Assembly: GCA_038373865.1 (NCBI GenBank)
Contig: JAXGGA010001033.1
Coordinates: 108,739 to 172,738, forward strand
Origin: Uloborus plumipes
Lineage: Eukaryota > Arthropoda > Arachnida > Araneae > Uloboridae
Direction of reading: 5' to 3'
DNA length: 64,000 nt
Below the pieces are notes generated by a model that was not told the origin of the DNA, did no database searches, and saw only the letters and a program-made list of their open reading frames with translations. This document shows positions 43,831 to 57,794 of this stretch, piece by piece (position 1 is the stretch's first letter; each line of letters starts with the position of its first letter). A program made the position numbers and the translations under genes.

Positions 43831-46800
43831 TACTACTTTTTTTCTTCCTTAACTCCGAGAAAGAAATTCAACTCAAGAATAGCTAAAATAGAAATTTTAT
43901 AACATTTAATGTCTCTTTCTTAAAATTAAATGATTTCTAATTACTATTACTCATTAAAGTAACAACAAAGTCCTTTAAATTTTCCATATAATTTCGAATT
44001 ACCGATATTCATAAAAGTAACGACAAAATCTTCCAAGTATTTCCTGACTTTAATAAAATGCGTATTTTTAAATTCTCAGCTGCATTAGAAATTTTATTCC
44101 CCAATTTAGCATTTTAAAGTCATTTCATTTCACGGTTAACAGAGATTAATCTGTCAAGACGAAAAGCTGCGAAAACGACTGACGACATAATCTGTTAATT
44201 CTTCTGGGAGCTTTTTTCCCGCTCTTTTTTCTCCCACCTGCAAATTTGAAAGGGCTCGCATGATCCCATTATTAACATGCGTCATTACTAAGGATGAAAT
44301 TATTTTGCGAGGGTTTTAAAGGAAATGTTTTTGAGCAGAAAGTTTTTCTTTGTACGTGTAAAACAAGTAAAATCTCTTTGGTTAAAGAGGATTAACGTCA
44401 TGTTACTCTGGAGCTAAGGTACTTAGCTTATCAGAGATATTACTTTGTTCCGGTTATGACGTGTATTGGATTCTTCAGGAATGATAAAACTAATTTCATC
44501 AACTTATGTCTCTTATTTTTAGTTTGGGGAATTTTTGTACCTAATAGTTCAACACACAAGTCTTTGAAGTTAACTGAAGACGAAATAATTTTACAATGTT
44601 TTTAAGGGAAACTTTTTTGAGAAACACTTCTTTTTAAAGTGCATAAAATAATTTAATTAGCCTTAAGGGCTAATTTAATTAGCCTTTTTAAGGTTTGATA
44701 TGCTGCACTAGAACTATAGTACTTAGCTTATCAGAGGTATTACTCGTCACTGGACTCCAAACCAAAGATAATGCCACTGAGAATTTGATTTCTTGATCTT
44801 TAAGCGTTAACTCTGGACGTTTCAATCAACTTTAAAAACTCGAACAAAGCTCATTTTAAGTTAAAAAATCAGGCCTTTCCATTTCTCCGAAAATTTAAAA
44901 TGTGCTCTAGATTTTGACGCTTAAATTTAGAAATGTCATGCAAAAATTCCGTCCAAACATGTCATTTTGGGCACATTTAATGCGCATTGCCCTTCGAATG
45001 ATATAAGTTTCATCCCCTTCCACTAAAAAGTTCGAAAAAGTGCAGCTAATTATTACGTAGTAAGTTTTACCTTGCATTTTATACATCTTGAAACATTCCT
45101 CGAATTAACTCTGAAGCTATTAATTGGAACATTAAACATCTTTCATTACAAAAAAGTTTACATAAATATGACACGGAAATAACTATACAGAAACTTCAAT
45201 TAGTCCTTGAAAGCGAAACGTATTTACAATATATTTATAAATTACTTTAAATTACTTTGATCAATTGAATAATTATATGGCATATTTTTTAGCTTTTTTC
45301 AAATAGTTACCTGAGAAAAAACTAGATATGTGCTTGAATACTCATGCCCTTAATGTTGAACCAACGTAATAAATAAACTAAATGCAATATTCTGAAAAGA
45401 CAAGAGAGCACCGAAAGTGATTTCCAGATATCTTTCGGAAAATCAATGATGGAAAGCTCATTACACAGAACTAAAATCATTTCCCATATGCATTATTTGT
45501 TGCAGCAAACGAATAGGAATTGCAATGGCTGGAATAATGTTTTCTAAGCAAATCTATATAGAGCGTAATGCAAAACATGTCAAAATTTTTGCATATAAAA
45601 TGTATTAAAGTCTTATGCTCATTTTTTGAAAACTTTATATAAGAAATATTTAAAAGCTTTACTCAAAGTTTAATGAAAGGGAAACACTTGCATAGGTGAT
45701 ATATGGAGATTATAAAGAAAATTGATGGGTTGTAGCTCTTAGATATCTAATCAAAATTGAAGCTACGTTATTTGATGTACATCAACCACTATAAGCGCAG
45801 TTGTAATAGTTAAAGTGCTTTACCGTAAACGTTTAGGTATTTTATCATAACCGTAAAAGTATTTTAGCTTAATGGTTAAAGTTATTTTTTTCGTAGTAAA
45901 GTTTTTCGAGTCACGCAAGGCAAATGAGTTCTATTGAAACTTCAAATGTAGTATTTCTAAACCGTTGAGTCTTGGAGAAATATATTTTTAAAAATAACAT
46001 AGATTAAAAACAAGCTTATAAAACAGTTAACTATTGCTTGACAGTTGAAAAATGTACTAAAACACCAACCACAAACTTAACGTTTGTAGGTTGTTTTTAG
46101 CAAATCCAGGTCTTTTGTTGCAGATATTTTAACTTTTGAGTCCAAATGTAAGTTTCGGAAACTTATTTTATTTATTTTATGGGTACTTATTTTTTATCAG
46201 TCTTATATCGTACCAAAAAAATTAAAAGCGTACTAATCATTTGCTTAAAATGTATATTTAATGCTCTTTCTAGCAACAAACCTGTAAAAGGTTAATTTAT
46301 AGTAGGTGATGGTGAAGTATAACGGGTGTAGTCAACAAAAGGGGAGACCGGGTACAATTTAAACAAGAATATGTTGATGAAAGGGCTTTAATTTTCAAGT
46401 GCGTATGTGCTTAGAACTGAACGTAGAACGAAAAAGCATCCGACTTATGCTGAGTTGACACATGTACTTACGCAGGAGAACCTGCCTTTTTTTTCCATTT
46501 GTGTGTGCGCCTGAGTTATTCGTTTAAAAGTTTTTGTGCACTAAAGTGAATTTTAATAGTCGCACTTTCCATTCGTGCCTCTTTAATTCGACCACGCTTT
46601 GAATAAATTACTGCTAAGACGAACTGTATTTCCAATATCACCTTATTGTTGGTTGTGTATTGTTGGTCGTATAAGTTAAACTACGGGTAAAACGAATTTT
46701 TAAAGGTCCTTTGGAACTCGTTTTAGTGAGATTCAACTGTATTCGAAGCTGTTTGTTCACCGTTTTTAAAATAACGCAATGATGTTGTTTTTGTAAAGTT

Positions 46801-49417
46801 AATACAATGCGCTTAGGCCAATTTGATCCCATGTAATAATTAAACTCACAAGCCTTTTTCAAAAATGTTTAGAAACTATCATAACATTCAAAAGAAGAAA
46901 ATTCCCCGTAAAATATTTAAAAGATCATGTATCACAAAAAATAGAGATACTTGTTTTTGCTTTAACTACAAATCAGGTTTACCATTATCATCTCCGACTA
47001 GAAATTTTATAAGAGTCTTCTTTGAAAACAACTCTTAAAAACTTTATTTTGTTGCTTATTACATCAACATAACAGTTTGTTCATTCGTGCATGAATTTAG
47101 GCTTCTGTTTTTAATATGAAATAAATTACGTCAGCAAAGGTGTTGAAATCTATATTAGATAGAAAAAACAGTAATAGTACTACATAAAATTTTACTTTGG
47201 TACATAACATTAGTGACAAAAATTAGAAAGTCAAAACGTAAAATGTGTATTAACTATAAACGCTTTTCCTTACAAAAAATTTCACATTTTAAACGAAACG
47301 TTTTCCGAACTTAAAAAATAAATTTATGTTAGTTCAATTATTTCAAATGTATTGTACAAGATTTCAAGTAAATAGATAAACTATTGTAACTCCTCAATTC
47401 TAATGAAATAATTATTGTATTGACATGTTGCGAGAAATTAAGTGCCTCATCTATTTTATTCTCTGATCACTGCTCTCCTGCGTTAAGAGGTGATGTAACA
47501 ATTTAAATTGTTTCTCTACAACAAGGTTCGGACCATCTATCTCGTAACAATTTTCCTTTGAAATTTTAATCTTTAGCTTTTAATTGTAGTATATTTGAAT
47601 AAGAGACTATTATGTATCATAATATGTAATATTAACTTTGTAAAAATAATTTAGACGCGAAAAATAATAATTTTTTCATGTTGCAAGTGTGACCGAAAAG
47701 TCATTCCTGCAACACGCCAACGTACGAATCATTATTTTTGAAAGCAAATTAAAAAAAATATATATGCTTCGAATTATAATACATAATGGTCTCTCATATT
47801 CGAATATGTAAAAATTAAAAGTCAAAAGTAAAAATTTCGGTAATAAAGTGTAAATATGTGCTTAAAAATGTCTCATTCGTGTTTGAATTGAGCATAATTT
47901 TTTACTTGCGAGACCCAAGCATTATTTGCGTAGCGAGTATGGATTTTTGATAGGCAGATGGGGTTTTTGACAGAGTGAGTCCTCTAAATGGAGAGGTGTA
48001 CAAATTTGCGCTTGATAGATGGTAGCACAAGCTCCACAATTTTGTAATTCCGAAGGTATGGGGGGGGTCTCCAGCAGCACTGCACCCACAGTAACTGCTT
48101 GCCACCAGCCAGAAGACGTTGGGTCACATATTCGGAAGACATTAAATAAATCAAAATGTTTTAGTCGCATATTCTGCTAGTTTGTTAGAGCATTAGAGTT
48201 ACAAAAAGTATAAATTTTAAAAAACGGCACAAAAGGGTCTCTTCGCAAAATATTGAAAGAAAGAAAAAAAATTGTCTTACTTGAAAAAAGTTGTAATAAA
48301 AATTTTAAAGAAAAATATTTCTACTGAACAAACCTTAATAAATAGAACATTAATAAAGCTCATGCTAGTTAACAAAATTCTAATAGAGCAATCCTTGATG
48401 TAAAAATTTCTGAAAACTACTAACAGAATTATATAATAATAACTTAACACATCTCCTCTCTCTTTCGCTGTATGAAATTATGTTATACTCTTATTATCAT
48501 ATTGTTATATTTCTTTTGCACTGTTATATTAGGTATTTAAACCTAAAACAACAAACGTTATTGCTTTTACTGTACCTACTACGGTACTTAGAAGAAATAA
48601 AAAATATATATAACTCTTGTAACGTAGACAGCGTTTCTTTTATTTATTTGTGTTTAGTATTTCTTTTTTAAGTGCGCACTAAAAAGAGGGTTTTAGAAAG
48701 TAGTTCAGAAATTGTTTTTGTTATGTAGTGTATATATTTATTTTTATTTGCTAATCAATAAAAAGCTGTAGATATGACTAATAGCTTTTCTGTTACATAT
48801 TCGTAGAGCAGTTTAATAACTGTCGGTTACTTACGTCCATATTTTTTTCGAAGCATCCGCTATACACTGTATATTTACGTTTTGTAGTTTCACTGATTGT
48901 TATTCAAGTGACTCATGTTCACCGTGACACATGTGAGAGCAATTTCAAAACGGAAAAGTATATATTATTTGCATTTTGCGAATTTCTGTAAATACATCTA
49001 CGTATTTGTTTTTGCATGAATCAGTAATAAAACGAAAACATTTTTTCGTTTTGCCATTATGAATACTTTGCCAATTGCATAAGAAAGCCACCGAATTCAA
49101 AGGGAATTCAGAAGCTTTTCTTTCTGTGAAGGGATTCTTCCGTGCTAAGTACAGAATTCGTATCTGCGTTTTAGCAAAATTAAGTTATCGTCACCACGTG
49201 ACTCTTTCGAGCGTATTTTAATTAAATACAAAGTTTTAAGCCGATTCAACAGATGGAAAGATTTTCTTAAAATTATGAAAAGTATAACTGAATCAAATAT
49301 CTAGAGGTGTAAATTCTTTAAAGAGAAAATTCTTAGTTTCAGCTACTTATACTAATTTTGTGCTTATTACGAAGAATCATGATTAACTAAATTTTACTAA
49401 AAATACTAAATTCATAA
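43831..49417. other. Proximal intron of Hs3st (minus strand), AT-rich
   Basis: A weak direct duplication of about 300 bp around 44310-44750 shares GTACTTAGCTTATCAGAG. Overlapping minus-strand frames at 47902-48170 (67 and 82 codons) have no recognised domain. No sulfotransferase exon 2 block (for example the 3'-PAPS-binding SER motif) was seen. Confidence 0.5.
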
Positions 49418-50244
<827 letters not shown>

Positions 50245-50256
50245 TCAATGCATCAT
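50245..50256 (-). promoter_or_regulatory. Possible in-frame mini-uORF (Met-Met-His-stop)
   Basis: Directly upstream of the Hs3st start, the minus strand reads ATG ATG CAT TGA, then ACT, then the main ATG. The three-codon uORF stops one codon before the start in the same frame. It matters only if this stretch lies in the mature 5' UTR. A possible acceptor (TTAAGCAG) directly precedes it, which would leave the uORF in the coding exon. Confidence 0.35.
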
Positions 50257-52803
50257 TTACTGCTTAATCACACACTATATATTTGAAAGGAGATAATTAT
50301 ATGTGCCACAAAAACACTAACACAGACGAACTTAAACGATAAAGTGTATCAACTGCTGTAACAATGTCCAAAATACATTTCTTCTTTACTGGTGATAAAT
50401 TCTGTCAAATTGCATTGATCAAATTTGTTAACAGTTTCTTTTAAAGACAGCTACGCGTATGCTTCTTGTTTTTGTTCTGGTACATTTTCATAAACTCGTA
50501 ATGATATGTTTGATTCATTGTTTCCTTTAAATATTAATAAAAGATTTTAAAACTTAATAAAAAGTAATATTTAAGATCAAAATACATATATTAGATATTT
50601 TATTCTCTAGTCTACAGAAAGAAAACGATTATTTGCGGAAACTACATCTTGAATGCGTTTTGGCATGTTTTTCGATCTCAATATTTCTAAGAAGCGTATT
50701 CCACAACATTTGTATCTGGAGTCAGGATGGGAGAAACATTTACTACAAGTAGTCACGCCCATTATTTTGTCAAAATATTGATTCGGGAGAGAGTTTTGAA
50801 TAAGAAAATGTTTTCTTAATATGACTTCTCTCAGCTTTTGTCGTCATATTTCGCACAAAGTGGCGTGCTTTAATTCTCTTATTTCGTTCCAAACATTAAT
50901 CATCTTGATGTATCATTGCAGATTAGAGCGCTTCGTTTACGTTAACAAAGGAATAAATTAATATGTAATTTCGGAGCTCGAAACGTGATGTGCATTTTAA
51001 TTTACACCAAGAGCTTTCTTCTTTTGTATTTATTATGAAGCATAACACGTGATTTCTGATATCAGTTAAGTATGTTGATAAAGCAATGTTTTTTTTTTTT
51101 ATGTTTGTTGAAAAATATTTTGCCTAAATATATTTTTTAAATTATGTATTAAAATGAATTTGGCACAAAAACTTCATTATCATGGACGTTTTGATCAATT
51201 TTGTAATTCAATTTATATGATCAAGCTTAAATTAAGATAAAAATTGGCAAAACCTTTCTACTATTGCTTTTCAGTTCTTTCTTTTTGCCGTGGAAGCAAT
51301 TTCACTTCAAGGTAGCTCATACCTCTGAGAAACTTTCAACTGAAATATTATTCAGTCCAAAACAAGCGCCTAGTTTCCGTAAAACGTTTCATGATGCTAG
51401 AATATGTATGAGAAATGCAACCCCCGAAGTCCCTAGACACCTCACCAAGTTTTCGGAAACTTTTCTCAAATCATTCATCCTCCTACCAGGGAAAAGAACC
51501 ATCTGTGGAGAGAGAGAGAGAGAAAAAAAGGTCACCAAGATCTTCCTTCCCACTCTTCCTCAAAACCGTACACAGTCCTGGCGGGAATTCTAAAGTCCGG
51601 CGGTTGCCGACTCATCCCTTAACTGTCGTCATCAGCGGCGAGAGCTGGCAGTGAATCTCCAGCAGACGATCTCGAGTTAAAAAGAGGCTTCGAGGGTCGA
51701 CAGTCCAATGCGGTTATGCAGCGCCACCACGCGGCGATCCTCACAGGTAGAAAGCCATCGATCCTTCCAATACGTTGTGGAAGGATTGGGTTAGATCATC
51801 TTCGAGAAAGAAAAGACAAAGGGAAATTCCTCGATGGGAACTTTAATTTCGGGTTGTTTTGCTCGAGGCCCAACACGATCGGTACAAAAGTGGTCTTTTC
51901 TTCAAAAGACGCTGTCCGATGCATTTTTCTTTTTTTTTTTTTCATTAAGAATTCGCTATTTCATGCTTGGAATGTTTTCTAATCAGAGAATTGAGTGCCC
52001 GTAGGTGTTGTGGGGGTATTGTGTTGTTTGAAAGGCTGGATTTGGTGCTATTACATTCATTTGATTTGGATGGGAGTTCATTAAAAATTGTTCGTGAAAG
52101 GAGCATCGATAATTTTGCTTGTTTATTGAAAGTTATTTGATTTCTTATAAAACTCCCAACTAAAAGTTTACCAAATTAAAAAAATTGGGGAGGTAGCTTG
52201 CTTGATTTTTTTTTTTTTTTTTTTGCAAATGTGTATTATTGTTCAAAGTTTAGCATTGAGAATTCTTGACATTTTCAGCAAAACTTATTTTGAAAAGTTT
52301 TGAAATAATTTTTTGACGCTCGTTTAATAATTTGATATTAAAATTTTCATATTTACGTACTTTTTTCGTATAATAGTACAAAAGGTCGTTTGATTCCGTT
52401 AGATTCACTTTTTTGAAAATGTCGCTTCATTTAAAAGATAACAATTAGGAAATTTCAACTTTGCTTTTTGCATACATATTTGCATGAACCATGCTTCATT
52501 TTTAATGTAATAATTACTCATACTGTTCGGGAAAAGAATAGATTTTTAAATTTATTACATATAGATACAATTCGTTTTTATTCAAGAAAGAGAAAAATAG
52601 TACCACTCTTATTTAAATTACGTGGATTATTAATTCTGCCACCAAATAATGTATACATTTCACTAAAAATTACAGAATTTACGAAAGTATTTTATTTTTC
52701 CTCCGTTTCAAAATAAGTGAGTGTTAAGCTTAAAAGATCGTTTAGTTAACTCTTAACTAAACGAGTTAAAATGTATGTGTTTCTTGCCATTAAAGGTTAA
52801 GAA
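50257..52803. other. Upstream region of Hs3st (5' UTR, intron or promoter)
   Basis: Mostly AT-rich. A GA repeat lies near 51510-51523. Around 51580-51800 the sequence is clearly more GC- and CpG-rich than its surroundings (GCGGCG, CACGCGGCGATCC, CCGGCGG). It could be a promoter or 5' non-coding exon, but no initiator or TATA box was identified. Overlapping plus-strand frames (109, 79 and 88 codons) have no recognised domain. Confidence 0.35.
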
Positions 52804-53050
52804 TTGCAGGGGCAAGTGGATAAAGGTGATGTGTGACAATTTTTGAAACTTACTTTTTACCATGGATGAAGGTGATAAGTCCATCAATATCGTGTCTCCT
52901 TAGTCATAAAATTGTTGGTAACTAAGAATATGACCCCGTTTTACCGGTTAAGAAAAATCCAAAAAAAAAACACGCAACATTATTTTTGAAAGCTTTTTTA
53001 GAAATTAAAAAAAAGTGGTCACATCTCACCTTTATCCACTTGCCCTTCAA
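52804..53050. mobile_element. MITE with about 25-30 bp TIRs
   Basis: Left GGGGCAAGTGGATAAAGGTG and right, reversed, GGGCAAGTGGATAAAGGTGA. Outermost bases TTGCAG / TTGAAG. About 245 bp, no coding. TSD not resolved. Confidence 0.78.
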
Positions 53051-56000
53051 TTTATACTCAGTTTTCTTTTTATAAATTTGTATGTTCGTGAAAAACTAGT
53101 TTTTATTACACATCACAATAAGGAAGTGGGTACATTTCAGATTGAGGGAACGATGCAAAGAGAAAAAGAGGCATCAAACCAGTAAATGAGCGCATCTAAC
53201 CAGTGGCAAAAGATAATAATTTTTAGTCGTATCCATTTCTTTTTGGAATCGCATACAACAAAGATAACGTTGCCAATTCATGCAGGAAAAACTTCCGAAA
53301 TTTTGTTTTTTACAAATATGGCGTGTTCATTCATTAGTTTGTGACAAATTACTCGGAAAATTTTTTGCTTTTTTCAACTTTGCTGTTTGTTCACTGGTCA
53401 GCGTACCATAAACAATTACTTAGTGAATGACAGGCAAAGTTTGGCAGAACACGATTTAAGTCAAATCTTTCATTTGCTCTACTTCTCCGAAAGATTTACG
53501 CCGTCACTATGGCAACAATCCCCATTTTTCTCTCTTTTCTCACCTTTCAGGTGAAATAACGAGGGACCGAAGCTGTTAAAAAGGTGAGAGAACTATAAAA
53601 AAACAAAAGTGCCATAGGAAAACGCAATGAGAAATAAAAGAGAGAGAGAGAAAGGAAAAAAAAAAAAGAGGGGAACTAACGCCTTCTCTTGGAGATGCGA
53701 TTATTTGGCTTGCAGGAGTTTTCTTCGGAGAGCGTTAAGCCTAATGACATCAACAAGTAAGGGCTGGTCGAAGGGAGAGAAGAAATTGCGGAAGCTATGT
53801 CATTATACGAAACGATGTCCTTTCTTTTGGAAAGTTAGTTATCAACATTTGTTGCAAGGAGCAAAAGAGTATTGCGATGCAGCTGAATTGATAGCAGCGT
53901 CCAATTCACTAGCGCGAATCGATGAAACAATTTGTTGTAACGTTCTTCGTTTCGCTGAATGAAACTGTGCTGATCGAATCTGCTTTTAACTATTAATGTT
54001 ACGACTGATTTCAATACTGTGATCCGTATTTCAGATTTATCTTGTAATGAGTGTTGCATTGGGTGCGAGAACGAGAAAATTTCTATTTTATTCAGACTTT
54101 TACTCAAAAAATAGTGATTGTTCTCAAAAGATTTTTCCGTGTCTTGCGTCAGATTGCTCTAGTAATTGGTCCCTTTCAGAAAAAAGAGTCCTTTTGTCCT
54201 GCATGGGACAAATCTATATTTAAGTTTAAAGGTTGTTATAATTAAAGCCTTTTTGCACACGTCTTTGTGTGGCTTCTACGGGAAAAGATCTTTGCTTATT
54301 ACAATTTTAGCCTACTGTCCCGTTAGAGTTAAACAAAAGAAAAACAAAAAAGCATTAAAAGTGGCCTAATGCATCTGTAAAATATCGCAAAGTGAAAAAA
54401 AAAAAGTCAAAAATAAATGAAATAATTAAATATCGAAAAATTAAATATTAGAAACTAGGATTTTGAGATTAGGAAAATATGTGTCCGTCAGTTTGTTTGT
54501 CTGTCTGCCCCCCTCCCCCGATAACTTTGAAATGAATAGGAACAGTCAACATTCAAAAGATTCTTTTTTTTTGTTAGAAAGATCTCGGCAAGGACACCGC
54601 ATTCCAGTATTTGGCTTTTCGATTCGATCAATTTTGAACAGTTTAAAAATCCTGTCCCTCTACTTTGACTTTTCCTAATTTTTGAGTAAACAGTCAAATT
54701 TGAACAAACTTTTTTTTTGTTTGAAAGATCACGGTGAAGATATGCATTTGTAGTCGTATAATAGTTAAGAGAATATTGAACACTTGCTAAAATGTCGATG
54801 TTGGTATACGAAAAAGTAGGCTCATTTAGTTCTGGACAGAACTTCTTGCTTAAATATTACTTTTTAGGCCACATAGAGCTGTAACATGTGGAACACGTGT
54901 CTAGCATGATAATACACCAATGTCTGATTTTTTGCGAAACGGCCCACTATTTGTATCGTTTTGTGACTAACACTAAAAATTAAACTATTGGGAAAGATAG
55001 AATAAAAAAATCTGTTTTTGCAACACTTAATAAATTTGCAAAAGCAGATTTAAAGGACATATTGCTAGAACTTGCACTCTGTTAACGAAACAGAGACTCT
55101 TACGTTTATTATAGGATGACTTTACATAGACGTGTAAAAATACATTTCCTGTTGATGAAATCTAGCAATGCTGAGGCTTTGCTAATCTTTTAACTACTAT
55201 AAGCTTTCAGATAGATTGTGGAACTGTTTAATGAATAAAAATATGAAATAGCGGAGTAAGAAAATATGGCGAATGTCTAATTTTGTGAAAATTCATTCAG
55301 TTGTTTCATGTAAATGGACGGGACAAATGGGTCAATATGGTCTGTAAGTGAGGCAAAGATATGTAACGTTTTTCCAGAATTTCAGCAATTTTTCAATAAA
55401 TTTATTAAAATTAAGAAATAAATGCTATTATCTGCACGTAGTCTCCAGCTAAAATGTTATGAATAAAAGCAGAAAAAAATGACAGTATGAATGCAGATGT
55501 ATATCATTTGCGACTATGTCGGAAATATTACAATATATATTTTCAAGAACAATTCCTTTTATTTTGTTTATTTTATTTTGCCAACAATAAAATTCTGATA
55601 CAGTAATAACTTTAGAAATAGTAAGACAAATTAGTAATTTTTTAAAATTCAGTTATCTATGAAATAAATTTTGAACATAAGGGATACATAAGTCCCATGA
55701 TACTTAAGGATTCATAAATTCCAGTGCAATACTTTGCTATTCCATTTGCCCCAGTTGAAACAATAAAGCCTTCTGACAAAGCATAATAAAAGGCCAAAAT
55801 AAAGATAATATTCATCATAAATGTCCGACAAATACAATTATCAAACATCCGAACAAAGCTCCAACTGCATTCTAAAATTATCCCAAGTGCTTCGAAGCGA
55901 GAACAGAAATCCGCGATTTTCATTTATTCATAAAATTATCTCACTCGTGCACTCCAACCCTCTTCCTTTATTTAAACGTTCATGTTAATCCCAAACAACG

Positions 56001-57794
56001 ATCTGTTTAAAACACCCATCTCATTAGAGAGGCCTCTACAATGAGAGTAGCAACTTCGTTCGGAAACTTTAGAGAGTGTATGCGGACTGGATAATATGGA
56101 CCTGCAAGTGTGTGGTGAACAATAGGAGACATTTGGTTCAGACAGCACCTTCTGTCGCTGAAAAGGTCTTTAGGGGGTAACTGGGCCCTGAACCCTGGGT
56201 GGCGTTTCTTTCAGACTTGGTTCCTCTACCGCTGGCCTTTCGATGGATGTTTAGAAAGAGAGAAGAAAGAAAACGGTTACTATGGAAATAGATGTATTAG
56301 ATTATTGGGAAGTATGAATAGAGATGTCTGGTTTTGGTTGAGTACGTTATGCATTATTTTGTTGCTGTAAGATTTAATATTTTAGCAGTTGCAGCCTCAA
56401 AATAATGTATAATTGGGAGGAGGACTTTTTAGGGTTGTCCGTGAATGAACATTTAAGCTTAAGCTCAATTTCGAAAATTCTTAGCATCGTTGAAAACTTG
56501 AACAGTCGTTTCATAACAAGAAAATATTTTAGACATTATATGTAATTATTTTTAGCTAATTGACAGAAATTTTCTAATTTTACGTCAAAGTTTTTCTTTT
56601 TTGCGGAGTGGGGAGGGGTGATATGAAAAAGTGTGCCCTAACTCAGTATATGAACATCCCATTAAGTGAACAAAGATTTTTTTGCTGTTGTTATTTTCTC
56701 TCTATAAATGAATAGAAGGAACTTACTACTACCAATTCAACTAAGAAAAATGTTTTAAAACCTGTTTTTTATTAAAACAGTTACGAACTACTCAGTCCTG
56801 GGGAGGAGGGGGGGGGGCATTTACTGGTAATTCTACCCTATATAGGTTTTTGGAGGATATTATTTGTTGACAAAAATGCTTTAATATAATCAAAAAGTCT
56901 TTGAGGCTCTCAAGTTGTTTATTTAAATGTACTTAAATTTGAAAAAAAACCAGGTTTTCTTTTTTAGCGCCGCTTTATATGATTAAACACTTTTTCTGAT
57001 ATTATTTTAAAACCTGCATCTACCTCATTGCACCTGATAAAACCATAATTTATTAAAATTAATTCATTGCTTGAAATGATTGTCATTATTTTCATATTTG
57101 CCAATCGATTCCAAGTCAAGTTAAATGTGAAATATCCTGCAGGCTAAATTTATTCCTCATTCTAATTATTCAGTCTTTTGAGTTGGATGGTTCGGCCCAG
57201 TAACAATTAATCAATAAGCTAAACATAGTACAGTGCAGTAATAATTTTATTCGATTCATCTCTGCCCTACACGAATACAAAGTTACACAAATATTTTTGT
57301 CGCTGTGCGCTAAATTTAGGTGGTATTTAACTTTTCGTTATATCATGATAAATTGCATTTTCATTTTAAAGATTTGCTGTTCAAACTGTCTATTTAGCTA
57401 GCTGTTTCAAAAATTGGGGCAAAGAAATTTTTAACATTTCACCACTGTTTTGCGTGTGAAGCACCACTTATTTATCTGTAAAGTTTAAACCTTAAAACAA
57501 ACTTTACAACAATAACAAACATGATTGATTTTCGCTACTAAATTCCACCATGCCTATAAATGTTTTAAGCAATTAGTAAGTGCCCTAATTAGTTAATTAA
57601 CAAATCTAAACGAAGTTCCTTACGTGAGAGAGCTCTAAGGGAAATCCATTTATTACTACTTTCAGCGAAATCCTACTAAAACTTAAAATGTTTCCGAAAA
57701 GCTCTTAGAATCCAAGTCTTACACTTGAGTAAAATTCTTCCAGCTCTTCTGGAAACCCGGGTTCTCCCCGTTCTGTTTTCGAAAACCGAAGTAC
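53051..57794. other. Intergenic or upstream non-coding sequence
   Basis: GA-rich tract near 53640-53670, poly-T near 54705 and G-tract near 56805-56816. Chance ORFs include a hydrophobic 88-codon frame at 55657-55923 (minus) with no recognised family. Nothing else supportable. Confidence 0.4.

Noticed and set aside
47902..48170. Overlapping minus-strand ORFs of 67 and 82 codons
   Set aside because: The peptide (for example ICDPTSSGWWQAVTVGAVLL) has no family I recognise. Two overlapping frames and no supporting splice sites make a gene call unsafe.
50600..50720. Tc1-like transposase C-terminus on the minus strand (MPKRIQDVVSANN)
   Set aside because: Slight resemblance to the end of Tc1 transposases, but only about 13 residues and no TIRs found around it.
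51264..51982. Three overlapping plus-strand ORFs (109, 79, 88 codons) upstream of Hs3st
   Set aside because: Opposite strand to the gene, no recognised motif, and low-complexity GA repeat inside. More likely promoter or UTR sequence read in the wrong sense.
55657..55923. 88-codon hydrophobic ORF on the minus strand
   Set aside because: Has membrane-like stretches, but AT-rich chance frames often do. No motif, no conserved context.
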